The position numbers were made by a program, and so were the translations under genes. Positions 1 through 8,058 of a stretch of 64,000 bases of DNA are shown piece after piece. The DNA is taken from NCBI GenBank assembly GCA_945861535.1, contig CAMAUZ010000006.1:1-64000 (forward strand), in the 5' to 3' direction. Position 1 is the first letter of the stretch, and each line of letters begins with the position of its first letter. Source of the stretch: Akkermansia muciniphila. GTDB taxonomy: Bacteria > Verrucomicrobiota > Verrucomicrobiia > Limisphaerales > BJHT01. The notes beneath the pieces were generated by a model. It was given only the letters and a program-made list of their open reading frames with translations. It was not told the origin of the DNA and made no database searches.

Positions 1-120
1 TACCTGCGGGAACGCAATCTCCGCCCCAAGCGCTACGTCTGGAAAGCCGCGGGGGAGGAAATCCTGGCCAAGATTCAGCGGGCGCGGGCCGCCGCAAATT
101 CCGCGCCGAAAGAATTATGA
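1..120 (+). CDS. IS630-family transposase, C-terminal end (partial)
   Basis: An open frame enters from the left edge and ends at TGA 118-120, giving 39 residues. The tail contains RNLRPKRYVWKAAGEEIL followed by a basic Ala-rich end. This resembles the usual end of IS630/Tc1-like DDE transposases, which close with a 'RPKPYRW-A-GEEIL-K' segment. The catalytic DDE domain lies outside the window, so intactness cannot be judged. It overlaps the next reading frame by 4 bases (ATGA) and marks the left end of an accessory region. Confidence 0.6.
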   Translation, partial: YLRERNLRPKRYVWKAAGEEILAKIQRARAAANSAPKEL

Positions 121-707
121 GTATAGTTTTGAGAGACACTACACTAGTCCGCTCCGTCGCTCGCAAGCTTCCGTGTTGGGCCGTGGTGATCGCTCCGCGC
201 AAAGGAAATGTAGAAGGAATCCTTGCGCTCGTTGACAATCTCGAAGTCGGCACCGCCTCGGTGGAAAAGGTCCGTGACTGTCATCGTTGGTTCGATACGC
301 CGTCGAAAGGAAAAGGGCAACAGTATCGGCATATCGTCTCCAAGTATGCTCTGTGGATTTGCCAGACCCTTCGCGTGATTCAACCCAATCAGGCACTCGC
401 CGAGGCTGTTTGGCGTGACCCTGCCGCATGGCCCGAATGGGTTGCCGAGGCCGTGGACCTTAAACCGCTCACCAAGACGACTGCGCCCGCATGGTTCAAG
501 GTTGGTTGGAAGATGCTGCTCGCCGCCGCCAATTGCGACGTGACGACGATTCAAGAATTGCGCCCCGCGGGCGAGAGCAACGTGCAAAAGGGAAACGACC
601 GGAATCGCAAAGGCGAAGCTTTCACCGAAGCGCAAAGAGCAACCCAACGGGAACAAGGCATTCGCAAGTCGCTCCGCCGCGCGTTTATTGCGCGTTTCGG
701 GAATTAG
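117..707 (+). CDS. hypothetical protein, 196 aa
   Basis: I do not recognise this protein. It starts at ATG inside the stop of the transposase fragment and runs 196 residues to TAG. The middle is Trp-rich (CW, WI, VW, AW, EW, AW, GW) and the C-terminus is basic and Arg/Gln-rich. No signal peptide or membrane segment is visible. Antisense ORFs cover much of it, so coding is uncertain. The Trp-containing core and its position just before a small HTH gene make it the best candidate on either strand. The first ten codons look less GC-rich than the rest, so the true start may lie further in. Confidence 0.4.
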   Translation: MSIVLRDTTLVRSVARKLPCWAVVIAPRKGNVEGILALVDNLEVGTASVEKVRDCHRWFDTPSKGKGQQYRHIVSKYALWICQTLRVIQPNQALAEAVWRDPAAWPEWVAEAVDLKPLTKTTAPAWFKVGWKMLLAAANCDVTTIQELRPAGESNVQKGNDRNRKGEAFTEAQRATQREQGIRKSLRRAFIARFGN

Positions 708-777
708 AAAAAGGAGGTTTTCCCCCGCTTGAAAGCTTCTTAAGACGTTGCGTTTTTCTTCGCGCAAGCTGCACGAC

Positions 778-1209
778 GTGAAAAGCAATTCAACGCAAAC
801 CGAAACGCCGACGGTTCAAAAATCCGGCGAACACTTCAATCTCCGCACGCCGCAAAACCCGGCTGACACTCTCCAAAGGTTCGGCGACAAGCGCGACGTG
901 GGCGAGTTGCTTGGCATTTGCAACCGCAGCGTTGACAACCTGCTGGCAAAAGGTTGTCCGCACCTAAAGCTCGGCAAGCGCCGCGTCCGCTTCGATCTCG
1001 ACGATGTGCGCGAGTGGGCGAAGCGCGAATTCGGCACCCGCCGCGTTGGAAAGGAAAAGCGCGTCGTGAATCCGATCTGCTTTTGCACCAGCGGCATTCG
1101 CCCCGGCAGCGCGCTAGTGTCCGTTCTCTGGTTCCTTTTCCGGTATTTCGCTGCGTGGTTCGCCCGGCTTCTAACTGACATCGACAACGAGACGGAATGC
1201 GACCTGTGA
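778..1209 (+). CDS. excisionase/AlpA-like helix-turn-helix protein
   Basis: A small DNA-binding protein of about 143 residues from GTG 778; a TTG at 748 would add ten residues. Residues about 40-85 form a winged-HTH of the HTH_17/excisionase type: RDVGELLGICNRSVDNL, then a wing ending KLGKRRVRFDLDDVREWAKR. In this family the helix pair reads DNA and the 'R-x-R-F-D-x-x-D-V' segment closes the domain. The C-terminal 50 residues are hydrophobic and unlike the family, so the frame may run past the original end into decayed DNA. Such genes typically sit in integrative elements, which fits the transposase tail upstream. Confidence 0.6.
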   Translation: MKSNSTQTETPTVQKSGEHFNLRTPQNPADTLQRFGDKRDVGELLGICNRSVDNLLAKGCPHLKLGKRRVRFDLDDVREWAKREFGTRRVGKEKRVVNPICFCTSGIRPGSALVSVLWFLFRYFAAWFARLLTDIDNETECDL

Positions 1210-1345
1210 ACTGCCAATTTCAGATGCGCGTCACTCACGCGAGCGGTTCAAGGGTCGCCAAAATTGAAAAGCTCTGGCTCGCGGCAGACACATTCGCAAT
1301 TTTAACGGCTGGAAGTGGAGGGCGGGCACTTGCTGGCGAAGCGGT

Positions 1346-1465
1346 CCCGAAATCCTCTCCCGCCTGCTCGCGCTGAATCTCGCCCGTGCTGCCGAAGAGG
1401 CGAAAGCAACTGGCACCAAGACGCCGCGCGCCACGCGGAAGAAAACCGAAGAGGAAATGCTGTAG
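1346..1465 (+). pseudogene. remnant of a DNA methyltransferase C-terminus
   Basis: A frame ending at TAG 1463-1465 reads EILSRLLALNLARAAEEAKA and then a Lys/Thr-rich tail ending TEEEML. This resembles the extreme C-terminus of Eco57I/YeeA-like N6-adenine DNA methyltransferases, which end in a 'LLALNxxRAAEE' helix. No start codon or catalytic domain is present. The rest of the 1210-1568 interval holds only broken frames. I infer a deleted restriction-modification or phage-defence methylase; the short length makes this tentative. Confidence 0.35.
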
Positions 1466-1568
1466 CCGCCAGCTCAAGAGCTGAATTCCCCAAACCTCCC
1501 ATCCACGCCGGGAAACCCGCGAAAATTTGGCGCTGTTCGCTGCCGACAAACACCCCTACGCTTTTCAA

Positions 1569-3079
1569 ATGGCCAAAGCTGAAACCTCCGTTGAAGAACT
1601 GGTCGGCATGATCGAACGCGGGGAGTTGCGCTTGCCGGAAATGCAACGCCGCTACGTCTGGCGCTCCACCCGTGTCCGCGACCTATTGGACTCGCTTTAT
1701 CGCGGCTACCCCTCCGGCGCGATTCTGGTCTGGGAGACGGATGAGCCTGTGCCGATGCAGGAATTTGCGGTCGAACAACAAAGGAACCCCTACCAAAGCA
1801 CCCGTCTGTTGCTCGACGGACAGCAACGCCTGACCTCGCTTTCTGCGGTTATTCGGGGTGAACCAGTGACTGTGCGCGGGCGCAAGCGACCGATGGAATT
1901 GTTGTTCAACCTTGACCACCCCGACCAGCTCGCTGTCGTCACAGAAGTCAACGAAGAGGACGGCGACGAAGACGAGGACCTGATTGAAGACGAGGCAGAT
2001 TCAACCGACGACGAACTCCAACAGCGTTTCAACCGGATGACCTTTGTCGTGGGAACCCACAAGCTCGAACAATTGCCGCAGTGGGTAAAGGTCACCGAGG
2101 TCTTCAAAACGGACGGTGACGCGACGTTCCTGACCCGCGCGGGAATCACCGGGTTCGATGATCCGCGCTTCCAGAGATACACCCAGCGGCTCGCCCGGTT
2201 GCGCAGCGTCCGAAAGTACGTCTATCGAATGGACGTGCTGGAACGAAAACTCACCTACGATGAAGTCACGGAGATCTTTGTCCGGGTGAACTCCCTCGGC
2301 GCAAAGCTGCGCAGTTCCGATCTCGCGTGGGAGATTCAGGAAGAGGTCGAAAAGCAAATCCGCGACCTCACCGGCCTCAACCAGGACGCCAAAGGCCTTT
2401 ACCGCGACGAGAACGTCTTTGAAGACGCCGACATCCAGATGGCCGGCTACGCCGCCGCCCTTCGCGTCCTCACGCGCTACCTCATCATTGACGGTCGCGA
2501 CATGACCGCCGAGGCCATCCGCCCCCGCGTGAAAGGCGAGACGACCTTCGTGGACGGACTCATCGCCTTCGCCGTGGACACCGCCAACCAATGCCTCGTT
2601 CCGCAAGGCATCCCCGAACGCCACTGGAAGGAATACACCGGCGCGGAACGCTTCTATCTCAAGCTACTCGATCTCGAAGCCAAGGGACTCAAGACCCTCG
2701 ATAACTACCAGAACTTCGCCAAGGCCTTCAAAGTCCGCGATTTTCGCGCCCTCATGGGCAACCAGAAGGCCAACGAGGCCCGGCTCCGCAGCGCCGTCGA
2801 GTTCGGCAAAAACGAGCTGAGCGAAGGTTCGGAACTCCACCACTCCGTCCTCCGCGCGTCCTCTTCGCCATCATGGAACTGGCCAAGAACGTGGACGGCA
2901 ACGATGCCATGGCCCACCTCACGCTCAACGTGCCGGACTATTACTCGAACCAAACCCAGCGCGAGCGCGTCGTCGAACTCGCCGACTACCTCGCCAAAAA
3001 ACTCGAAACCCTCCGCCCCGAAGAAGCCAGCGCCGCCCGCGTCCTGCGCGAGATGGTGAAGAACCAGCGGCTGGGGTAA
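1569..3079 (+). pseudogene. DUF262 (GmrS-like) protein, frameshifted near its 3' end
   Basis: The protein begins MAKAETSVEELVGMIERGEL and continues LPEMQRRYVW, the DUF262 N-terminal signature. The LLDGQQRLTSL motif follows around residue 80. In GmrSD-type enzymes this domain resembles ParB and uses NTP. No C-terminal HNH (DUF1524) domain is visible. The frame from ATG 1569 breaks near 2858. The downstream protein sequence continues in another frame as LFAIMELAKNVDG... to TAA 3079. One extra G in the run at 2854-2859 would rejoin it as HSVLRA-VLFAIMELA. It is either a one-base deletion or a sequencing error. It lies 13 bp upstream of the AlbA_2 gene, so the two are probably co-transcribed. Confidence 0.8.
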
Positions 3080-3092
3080 ACGTGGGAATCCC

Positions 3093-4859
3093 TTGAGCAC
3101 GACCTTGCCATCACCAACCCCCGAGGAACTTCTGCATTGGACCACCACGAAGGAGGGGCAGTTCTTTGAACGGAAGTCAGCCCAACATGGCGAGCCGGGC
3201 AGGGCGAAGCCGCGCAAAGCTGCCGACGTTGCGATGGATGTCGCTGAAACGCTGGCGGCGATGGCCAATGCCGACGGCGGTGAACTGGTCGTTGGCATTG
3301 AGGACGACGGGGCCGTCACCGGGGTTTGCCAGCCTGAAGATCGCCTGCCAATGATTCTAGGCGCACCGCGCAGCAAGAACTACGTCAATCCGCCGCTGCC
3401 GGTCCGCTTCCGCGAGCTGCAGACTGCTGCCGGTCATCGCCTGTTCCACTTCGAGGTTTCCTGGAGCCCCGATGTGCATCAGTTGGCGGGCAGCCGATAC
3501 TTGCTGCGCGTGAACGATCAAAATGCCCCGTTTGCGGCGGACCAGATTGCCGCCCTCAAGGCTGCCAAGACGCTGGGGCTTTGGGAACGCAGCTTCCCGC
3601 CCGGAGCGACCCTCGCTGATCTGGACTTGGACTTGATCCGGTCGCTGGCACCCGCCGCGTGGGCCGGTCGCAGTGCCGAGGACGTTTTGCGCGACCGCGG
3701 ATTGATTGCGGGTCGGAACGGCCACAGCGTTCCTTCCAATGCGGCGTTACTGCTATTCGCCAAAGCACCGGCCCGGTGGCATCCCCGTTGCGGCATAGAT
3801 TTTGTTCGGTGGCAGGGCATTGAGCGAAAACATGGAGCCGAGCTTAACGTGGTGAAACGCCTGCCCATCGAGGCCCCGCTCGCGGTCCTCATCCGCAAGG
3901 CGTATGAGGCGATTGCTCCGCAGATCCCAGAACGTCAAAACCTCCAAGACTTGTTCTTCACGGAGAAGCTGGAATACCCGACATTCGCGTGGCAGGAGGC
4001 CATCGTAAACGCAGTCGCCCACCGTGATTACGGAATCCAAGGTGCCAGCATAGAAGTTTGGTTGTTCGATGACCGCCTAGAAGTTCGCAGCCCCGGGTTG
4101 CCGCCGGCCCCGGTCACCATTGCCGCCCTTAATCGCCGCGAGCATCTCCATGTTTCGCGCAACCCCCTCATCGTCCGGACGCTGGTCGAACTTGGCTACA
4201 TGATGGAGGCGGGTGAAGGAATCCCGCGCATCTTTGACGAGATGGACCGTGTCGGCTATTACCCGCCGAGCCTGTCCATCGTCGGTGGGATGAGCTTTCA
4301 GGTCGCCCTGCGGAACCAACCGATTTACGACCCGGCGACGCTTCAGTGGCTACACCAGTATGATGAACTGGCCTTGAGCATGGACCAAAAGCGTGTGCTC
4401 GCCTTCGCTCATGCCCACGAAGACCGCTTCACCAGCCGCGACGTGCAAACCCTTCTGGAGACGGACATCTACGGCGCCTCGGCATTGATCAAGGATCTGA
4501 TTCGAAAGGGCGCGGCGAGGTCGGCCGGGAAGGGGAGCCGAATTTACGGAGTTCAGCAGCCGATTCAGATGCGCGGTGACATGCCTCGGGAGCTGGCGAA
4601 GTTGCTGCCGGATCTCAATCGCCGGGGTCATCTCCGGAACCGGGATCTGCAAGTCGAGTTGCATCAGACGCGCATCTCCGCCACCCGGACACTGAAGGAA
4701 TGGGTCGCCGCCGGCTGGCTTGCCAAACCAGCCAAGCGCGGACGCGGCGCGCTTTATGTCCCCGGCCCCCGTTTATTGCATCAGCCCCAAATTGCATCAG
4801 GCAAACTTGAGACTGATGCAATTGACCCTGAGGGTGATGCAATGGCCGGTAAGAGTTAA
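3093..4859 (+). CDS. AlbA_2/RecG-like ATP-binding regulator
   Basis: A 588-residue protein with a TTG start, the only start fitting the short gap after the DUF262 gene. The N-terminal AlbA_2 (Schlafen AAA-like) domain spans about 15-150: FFERKSAQ, then ETLAAMANADGGELVVGIED. A GHKL-type ATP-binding domain follows at about 290-400, with WQEAIVNAVAHRDYGIQGA and a glycine-rich 'MMEAGEGIPRIFDEM' loop. The C-terminus has two winged-helix-like segments and a basic stretch. Family members (COG2865) are predicted transcriptional regulators often found in defence islands. The last 25 codons overlap the first copy of a duplicated 67-bp element, so the C-terminal tail is repeat-derived. It could autoregulate through that element or the adjacent half-site array; this is inference. 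Confidence 0.8.
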   Translation: MSTTLPSPTPEELLHWTTTKEGQFFERKSAQHGEPGRAKPRKAADVAMDVAETLAAMANADGGELVVGIEDDGAVTGVCQPEDRLPMILGAPRSKNYVNPPLPVRFRELQTAAGHRLFHFEVSWSPDVHQLAGSRYLLRVNDQNAPFAADQIAALKAAKTLGLWERSFPPGATLADLDLDLIRSLAPAAWAGRSAEDVLRDRGLIAGRNGHSVPSNAALLLFAKAPARWHPRCGIDFVRWQGIERKHGAELNVVKRLPIEAPLAVLIRKAYEAIAPQIPERQNLQDLFFTEKLEYPTFAWQEAIVNAVAHRDYGIQGASIEVWLFDDRLEVRSPGLPPAPVTIAALNRREHLHVSRNPLIVRTLVELGYMMEAGEGIPRIFDEMDRVGYYPPSLSIVGGMSFQVALRNQPIYDPATLQWLHQYDELALSMDQKRVLAFAHAHEDRFTSRDVQTLLETDIYGASALIKDLIRKGAARSAGKGSRIYGVQQPIQMRGDMPRELAKLLPDLNRRGHLRNRDLQVELHQTRISATRTLKEWVAAGWLAKPAKRGRGALYVPGPRLLHQPQIASGKLETDAIDPEGDAMAGKS

Positions 4860-5102
4860 ACCCCATGGCACTAATGGGTTGACCGTGAAGACTATACGAA
4901 CCGGAAAACCGGCGGAATCGGGGTGGTGCTCCTCCGCGCATAACGGATCGCATAACCGCATTTCTATGCGCGTTTTTATGCGCAGCGCGCATAGACCGCG
5001 CATAAACACGCCAGCCGCCGCCCGAGGATGGCCATTGCATCAGCCTCAAATCGCACCATTGCTCACTGAGGCTGATGCAATGCGCGCTGAGACTGGTGCA
5101 AT
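4776..5102 (+). repeat. duplicated 67-bp element (4776-4843 and 5035-5102)
   Basis: Two imperfect direct copies lie 259 bp apart. Each carries four 9-bp units: TTGCATCAG, a second in the same orientation 16 bp on, then two inverted CTGATGCAA units at +21 and +21. Unit starts are 4776, 4792, 4813, 4834 in copy 1 and 5035, 5051 (diverged), 5072, 5093 in copy 2. The first copy overlaps the 3' end of the AlbA_2 gene and the second ends 25 bp before the helicase start. The 21-bp period is two helical turns, which suits a multimeric DNA-binding protein. Confidence 0.8.
4936..5006. promoter_or_regulatory. array of TATGCG/CGCATA half-sites
   Basis: Half-sites CGCATA occur at 4937, 4949, 4988 and 4999, and the inverse TATGCG at 4965 and 4977, with a weaker CGCATT at 4957. 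Most spacings are 11-12 bp. The array lies exactly between the two copies of the 67-bp element in the AlbA_2/helicase gap. Nothing here encodes a convincing protein. I infer an operator-like region controlling the helicase gene, possibly bound by the upstream regulator. Confidence 0.5.
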
Positions 5103-5126
5103 GGATTCTCACGATCTCATAGCATC

Positions 5127-7838
5127 TTGAACCCAATCGCCATCAACCGCTTCTCCTCCCGCCGCCAGCGGCTCGACCACGCGTTCCTTTCCAAGAAACT
5201 GGCCAGAGCCAAGTCCTACCGCCGCATCGCCGGCTATTTCCGCAGTTCCATCTTTGAACTCGTCGGTGAGGAAATCGCTGGCATCCCGCGAGTCCAGATT
5301 GTCTGCAACAGTGAACTCGACGCGGCGGATGTGGTGGTATCCAAACACGTCCGGGAGACAGCACTCAAGGAGCGCTGGAATGAAGCCCCCGCCGAGGTCG
5401 AGGCGCTCTTGCACAGAGACCGTTACCGGAGGCTCCACGACTTGCTCACCAGCGGTCGGATTGAAATCCGCGTCGTCCCCAAAGACCACGTTTTCCTCCA
5501 CGGCAAGGCGGGAGTCATCGAGGCGGCGGACGGCACCAAGACCTGCTTCCTTGGCTCGATCAACGAGACCAAAAGCGCCTTCGCCACGAATTACAAAATC
5601 CTTTGGGAAGACCCGTCGCCCGAAGGAGTTCTCTGGGTCGAGGAGGAGTTCGACGCCCTCTGGAAAGATGCCTATCCGTTGCCCGCCGCCATCATTGAGG
5701 AAATCAAGCGCGTCGCCGACCGCGTCGAGATTCGCTTTAGCGAGGTCCAGTCCGGTGAACTGCCCGGCGCGGCCCTGGCCGAGACGCCCATCTATCGCGG
5801 TGGCGAACAGCTTCAGCCGTGGCAACGGGCGTTCATCACGCTGTTCCTCAAGCACCGCGAAACTTACGGCAGGGCCCGCCTGCTTTTGGCCGACGAAGTC
5901 GGGGTCGGCAAAACGCTTTCCCTCGCCGCCAGCGCCATGATTTCCGCACTGCTGGATGACGGCAAAGTTCTCATCCTCTGCCCTTCGACGCTCACGTTCC
6001 AGTGGCAGGTCGAGTTGCACGACCGCCTCGGCATTCCCAGCGCCGTCTGGTCGTCCGGCCAGAAAGTCTGGATGGACCCCCATGGCCACACCATCAAGAC
6101 CCGTGGCGCGGAGGACATCACCCGCTGCCCATTCCGCATCGCCATTGTCTCCACGGGCTTGATCGTCCACTCGTCCGACGAGCGACGCCTGCTGTTGGAA
6201 TGCAGATTTGGCACCGTCGTTTTGGATGAAGCCCACAAAGCGCGGCGGCGCGGGGGGCTGGGTGAGAACAAGGACGAGTCGAACAACCTGCTCGACTTCA
6301 TGCTGCGCATCGGACCGCGCACCCGAAATCTCCTCCTCGGAACCGCCACTCCCATCCAGACCAACGTCCACGAGCTTTGGGATTTGATGCGCATCCTTAA
6401 TGCTGGCGCTGATTTCGTCTTGGGTCGCGAAGCCACGAGCCTATGGGTGAACTTGCAACGCTCCTTGCCGGTGGTGAAGGGCGACGAAATCCCGCTCGAC
6501 GAGCGCGACGCGTGGGAATGGCTGCGCAACCCGCTCCCGCCTGGAGACGAGGAACCGCTGGTCGCCAACTTGCGGCTCCAGCTTGGCATTCCCGAGAACG
6601 CCTTCTTCACCGACAAAGGCTTCGGCTCGCTCGACTATTCAGTCCAGCAATCGGTCCTACAGACCTTGTCGCCTGGTTTCTATCAGCAGCACAACCCCTT
6701 CGTCCGCCACACGGTTTTGCGTCGCCGCCAGACACTCGAAGAAGCCGGCTTGCTCGAACGAGTCGCGGTTGAAGTACATCCCGTCCCGGACGCCCCTTCA
6801 ACTGCCTACCCCGGCGTGCATTTTGACGGGCTCGGCTTGCTCACGAATCACCCATTCGACTTGGCCTACCAAGCCGCGGTTGATTTTACCGACGCCTTGC
6901 TGAAGCGCACCAAGGCCGCTGGCTTCATGAAGTCGCTCCTCCTTCAGCGCATCTGCTCCAGCTTCGCTTCCGGTCGCAGCACGGCGACGAAGATGTTGCG
7001 CCGCGATTTGCTTGAAGATGAAGAACAGGCGCAGTTGCTGCTGGAGCCGCTCAGTTCACTCACGCCCACCGAAGCTGGACACCTCCGCACCATCGTCGAG
7101 GAATTGTCCCGTCCGGAGGCCAACGACCCCAAGCTCGCCGCCGTCCGCTACTTCCTCACCGAGCACCGGACCGAGGGCAAATCGTGGCTCGAACACGGCT
7201 GCATCGTCTTCAGCCAGTATTACGACACCGCACACTGGATCGCCTCCGAACTGGCAAAAACCCTACCCAGCGAGCCGGTTGCCGTCTATGCCGGCACCGG
7301 CAAGAGCGGCATGTTCCGTGGGGATGCGTTTGCCTCCATTGACCGCGACGAAATCAAAAAGGCGGTCAAGAAACGCAGCGTGCGGCTCGTCGTTGCCACG
7401 GACGCCGCGTGCGAAGGCTTGAACCTGCAAACGCTTGGCACGCTCATCAACGTGGACCTCCCGTGGAATCCATCCCGGCTTGAGCAACGGCTCGGCCGCA
7501 TCAAACGCTTCGGCCAGGCCCGGCGCACCGTGGACATGCTCAACCTCGTCTATCACGACACCCAGGACGAGAAGGTCTATGGCGTCCTGTCGCGCCGCCT
7601 GAAAGACAAGTTCGACATCTTCGGCGGCCTGCCCGACACGATCGAGGACGACTGGATCGACAGCGAGGAGCGGTTAGAGGAGATGATGAATGAGTATATC
7701 CATCTCCGTCTAAAAGCCCGCGACGTCTTCGAACTCCGTTACAAGGAAACCATCGACCCCGACAAGAACCGTTGGGAACTCTGCTCCCGCGTGCTGGCAC
7801 GGAAGGACGTGGTGGAAAAACTGTCGGAGTCGTGGTGA
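5127..7838 (+). CDS. PLD-nuclease / SNF2-helicase fusion, probable phage-defence protein
   Basis: A 903-residue protein with a TTG start. Residues 1-180 form a phospholipase-D-like nuclease domain: YRRIAGYFRSSIFELV, then HGKAG (H125, K127) and FLGSINETKSA. A SNF2/superfamily 2 helicase follows: Walker A ADEVGVGKT at 255-263, DEAH at 367-370, TATPIQTNVHELWDL, and a C-terminal helicase domain with GLNLQTL and RLEQRLGRIKRFGQ (about 785). One PLD motif implies dimerisation or a binding role. Known defence systems such as DISARM carry PLD (DrmC) and SNF2 (DrmD) proteins as separate genes; here they are fused. Neighbours (DUF262, AlbA_2, methylase remnant) support a defence role. Substrate and specificity are unknown. 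Confidence 0.85.
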   Translation: MNPIAINRFSSRRQRLDHAFLSKKLARAKSYRRIAGYFRSSIFELVGEEIAGIPRVQIVCNSELDAADVVVSKHVRETALKERWNEAPAEVEALLHRDRYRRLHDLLTSGRIEIRVVPKDHVFLHGKAGVIEAADGTKTCFLGSINETKSAFATNYKILWEDPSPEGVLWVEEEFDALWKDAYPLPAAIIEEIKRVADRVEIRFSEVQSGELPGAALAETPIYRGGEQLQPWQRAFITLFLKHRETYGRARLLLADEVGVGKTLSLAASAMISALLDDGKVLILCPSTLTFQWQVELHDRLGIPSAVWSSGQKVWMDPHGHTIKTRGAEDITRCPFRIAIVSTGLIVHSSDERRLLLECRFGTVVLDEAHKARRRGGLGENKDESNNLLDFMLRIGPRTRNLLLGTATPIQTNVHELWDLMRILNAGADFVLGREATSLWVNLQRSLPVVKGDEIPLDERDAWEWLRNPLPPGDEEPLVANLRLQLGIPENAFFTDKGFGSLDYSVQQSVLQTLSPGFYQQHNPFVRHTVLRRRQTLEEAGLLERVAVEVHPVPDAPSTAYPGVHFDGLGLLTNHPFDLAYQAAVDFTDALLKRTKAAGFMKSLLLQRICSSFASGRSTATKMLRRDLLEDEEQAQLLLEPLSSLTPTEAGHLRTIVEELSRPEANDPKLAAVRYFLTEHRTEGKSWLEHGCIVFSQYYDTAHWIASELAKTLPSEPVAVYAGTGKSGMFRGDAFASIDRDEIKKAVKKRSVRLVVATDAACEGLNLQTLGTLINVDLPWNPSRLEQRLGRIKRFGQARRTVDMLNLVYHDTQDEKVYGVLSRRLKDKFDIFGGLPDTIEDDWIDSEERLEEMMNEYIHLRLKARDVFELRYKETIDPDKNRWELCSRVLARKDVVEKLSESW

Positions 7839-8019
7839 TCCGTTTTCCCGTCTGGCATACCCAGTCTGCCGACCTGCCAACGCCGCCACCATCGAGATTT
7901 ACCAAGTCTTCACCGAAACCAACCGATGCACCCCGCACCATCGTGGCCTACCTCATGGACAGCTTCTCCATCGTAAGCTGCCAGAACAGGGCGAAGCGTG
8001 CATCGACCTCCTACCAGCT
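7839..8019. other. gap between helicase and convergent AAA+ gene, possible decayed coding
   Basis: Short frames only. One plus-strand frame reads IEIYQVFTETNRC but has no start codon and no recognisable family, so it may be the residue of a deleted downstream gene. Nothing else is supported here. Confidence 0.3.
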
Positions 8020-8051
8020 AAAAAAAAGGAACCCAGCGCGAGCCGGATTCC
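8020..8051 (-). terminator. rho-independent terminator of the AAA+ gene
   Basis: Read on the minus strand: a 9-bp stem (GGAATCCGG with CTGGGTTCC, including two wobble pairs), a 6-nt loop, then eight T residues. It lies 8 bp after the stop codon of the AAA+ ATPase gene. The GC-rich stem with a U-tract is the classic intrinsic terminator form. Confidence 0.8.
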
Positions 8052-8058
8052 TTTCCCA

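Noticed and set aside
139-788. Two overlapping minus-strand frames opposite the 117-707 gene
   Set aside because: Ser/Arg-rich shadows without motifs. The plus-strand frame was preferred but kept at low confidence.
4776-5102. CRISPR array
   Set aside because: The units are short, inverted and unevenly spaced (16/21/21), with no equal spacers and no cas genes.
5109-6371. A 420-residue minus-strand frame opposite the helicase
   Set aside because: Opposite frame of an intact helicase with all motifs; composition is typical of a shadow.
7839-8019. A gene fragment downstream of the helicase
   Set aside because: A short protein-like run exists but there is no family match or start codon, so it is listed only as a gap.
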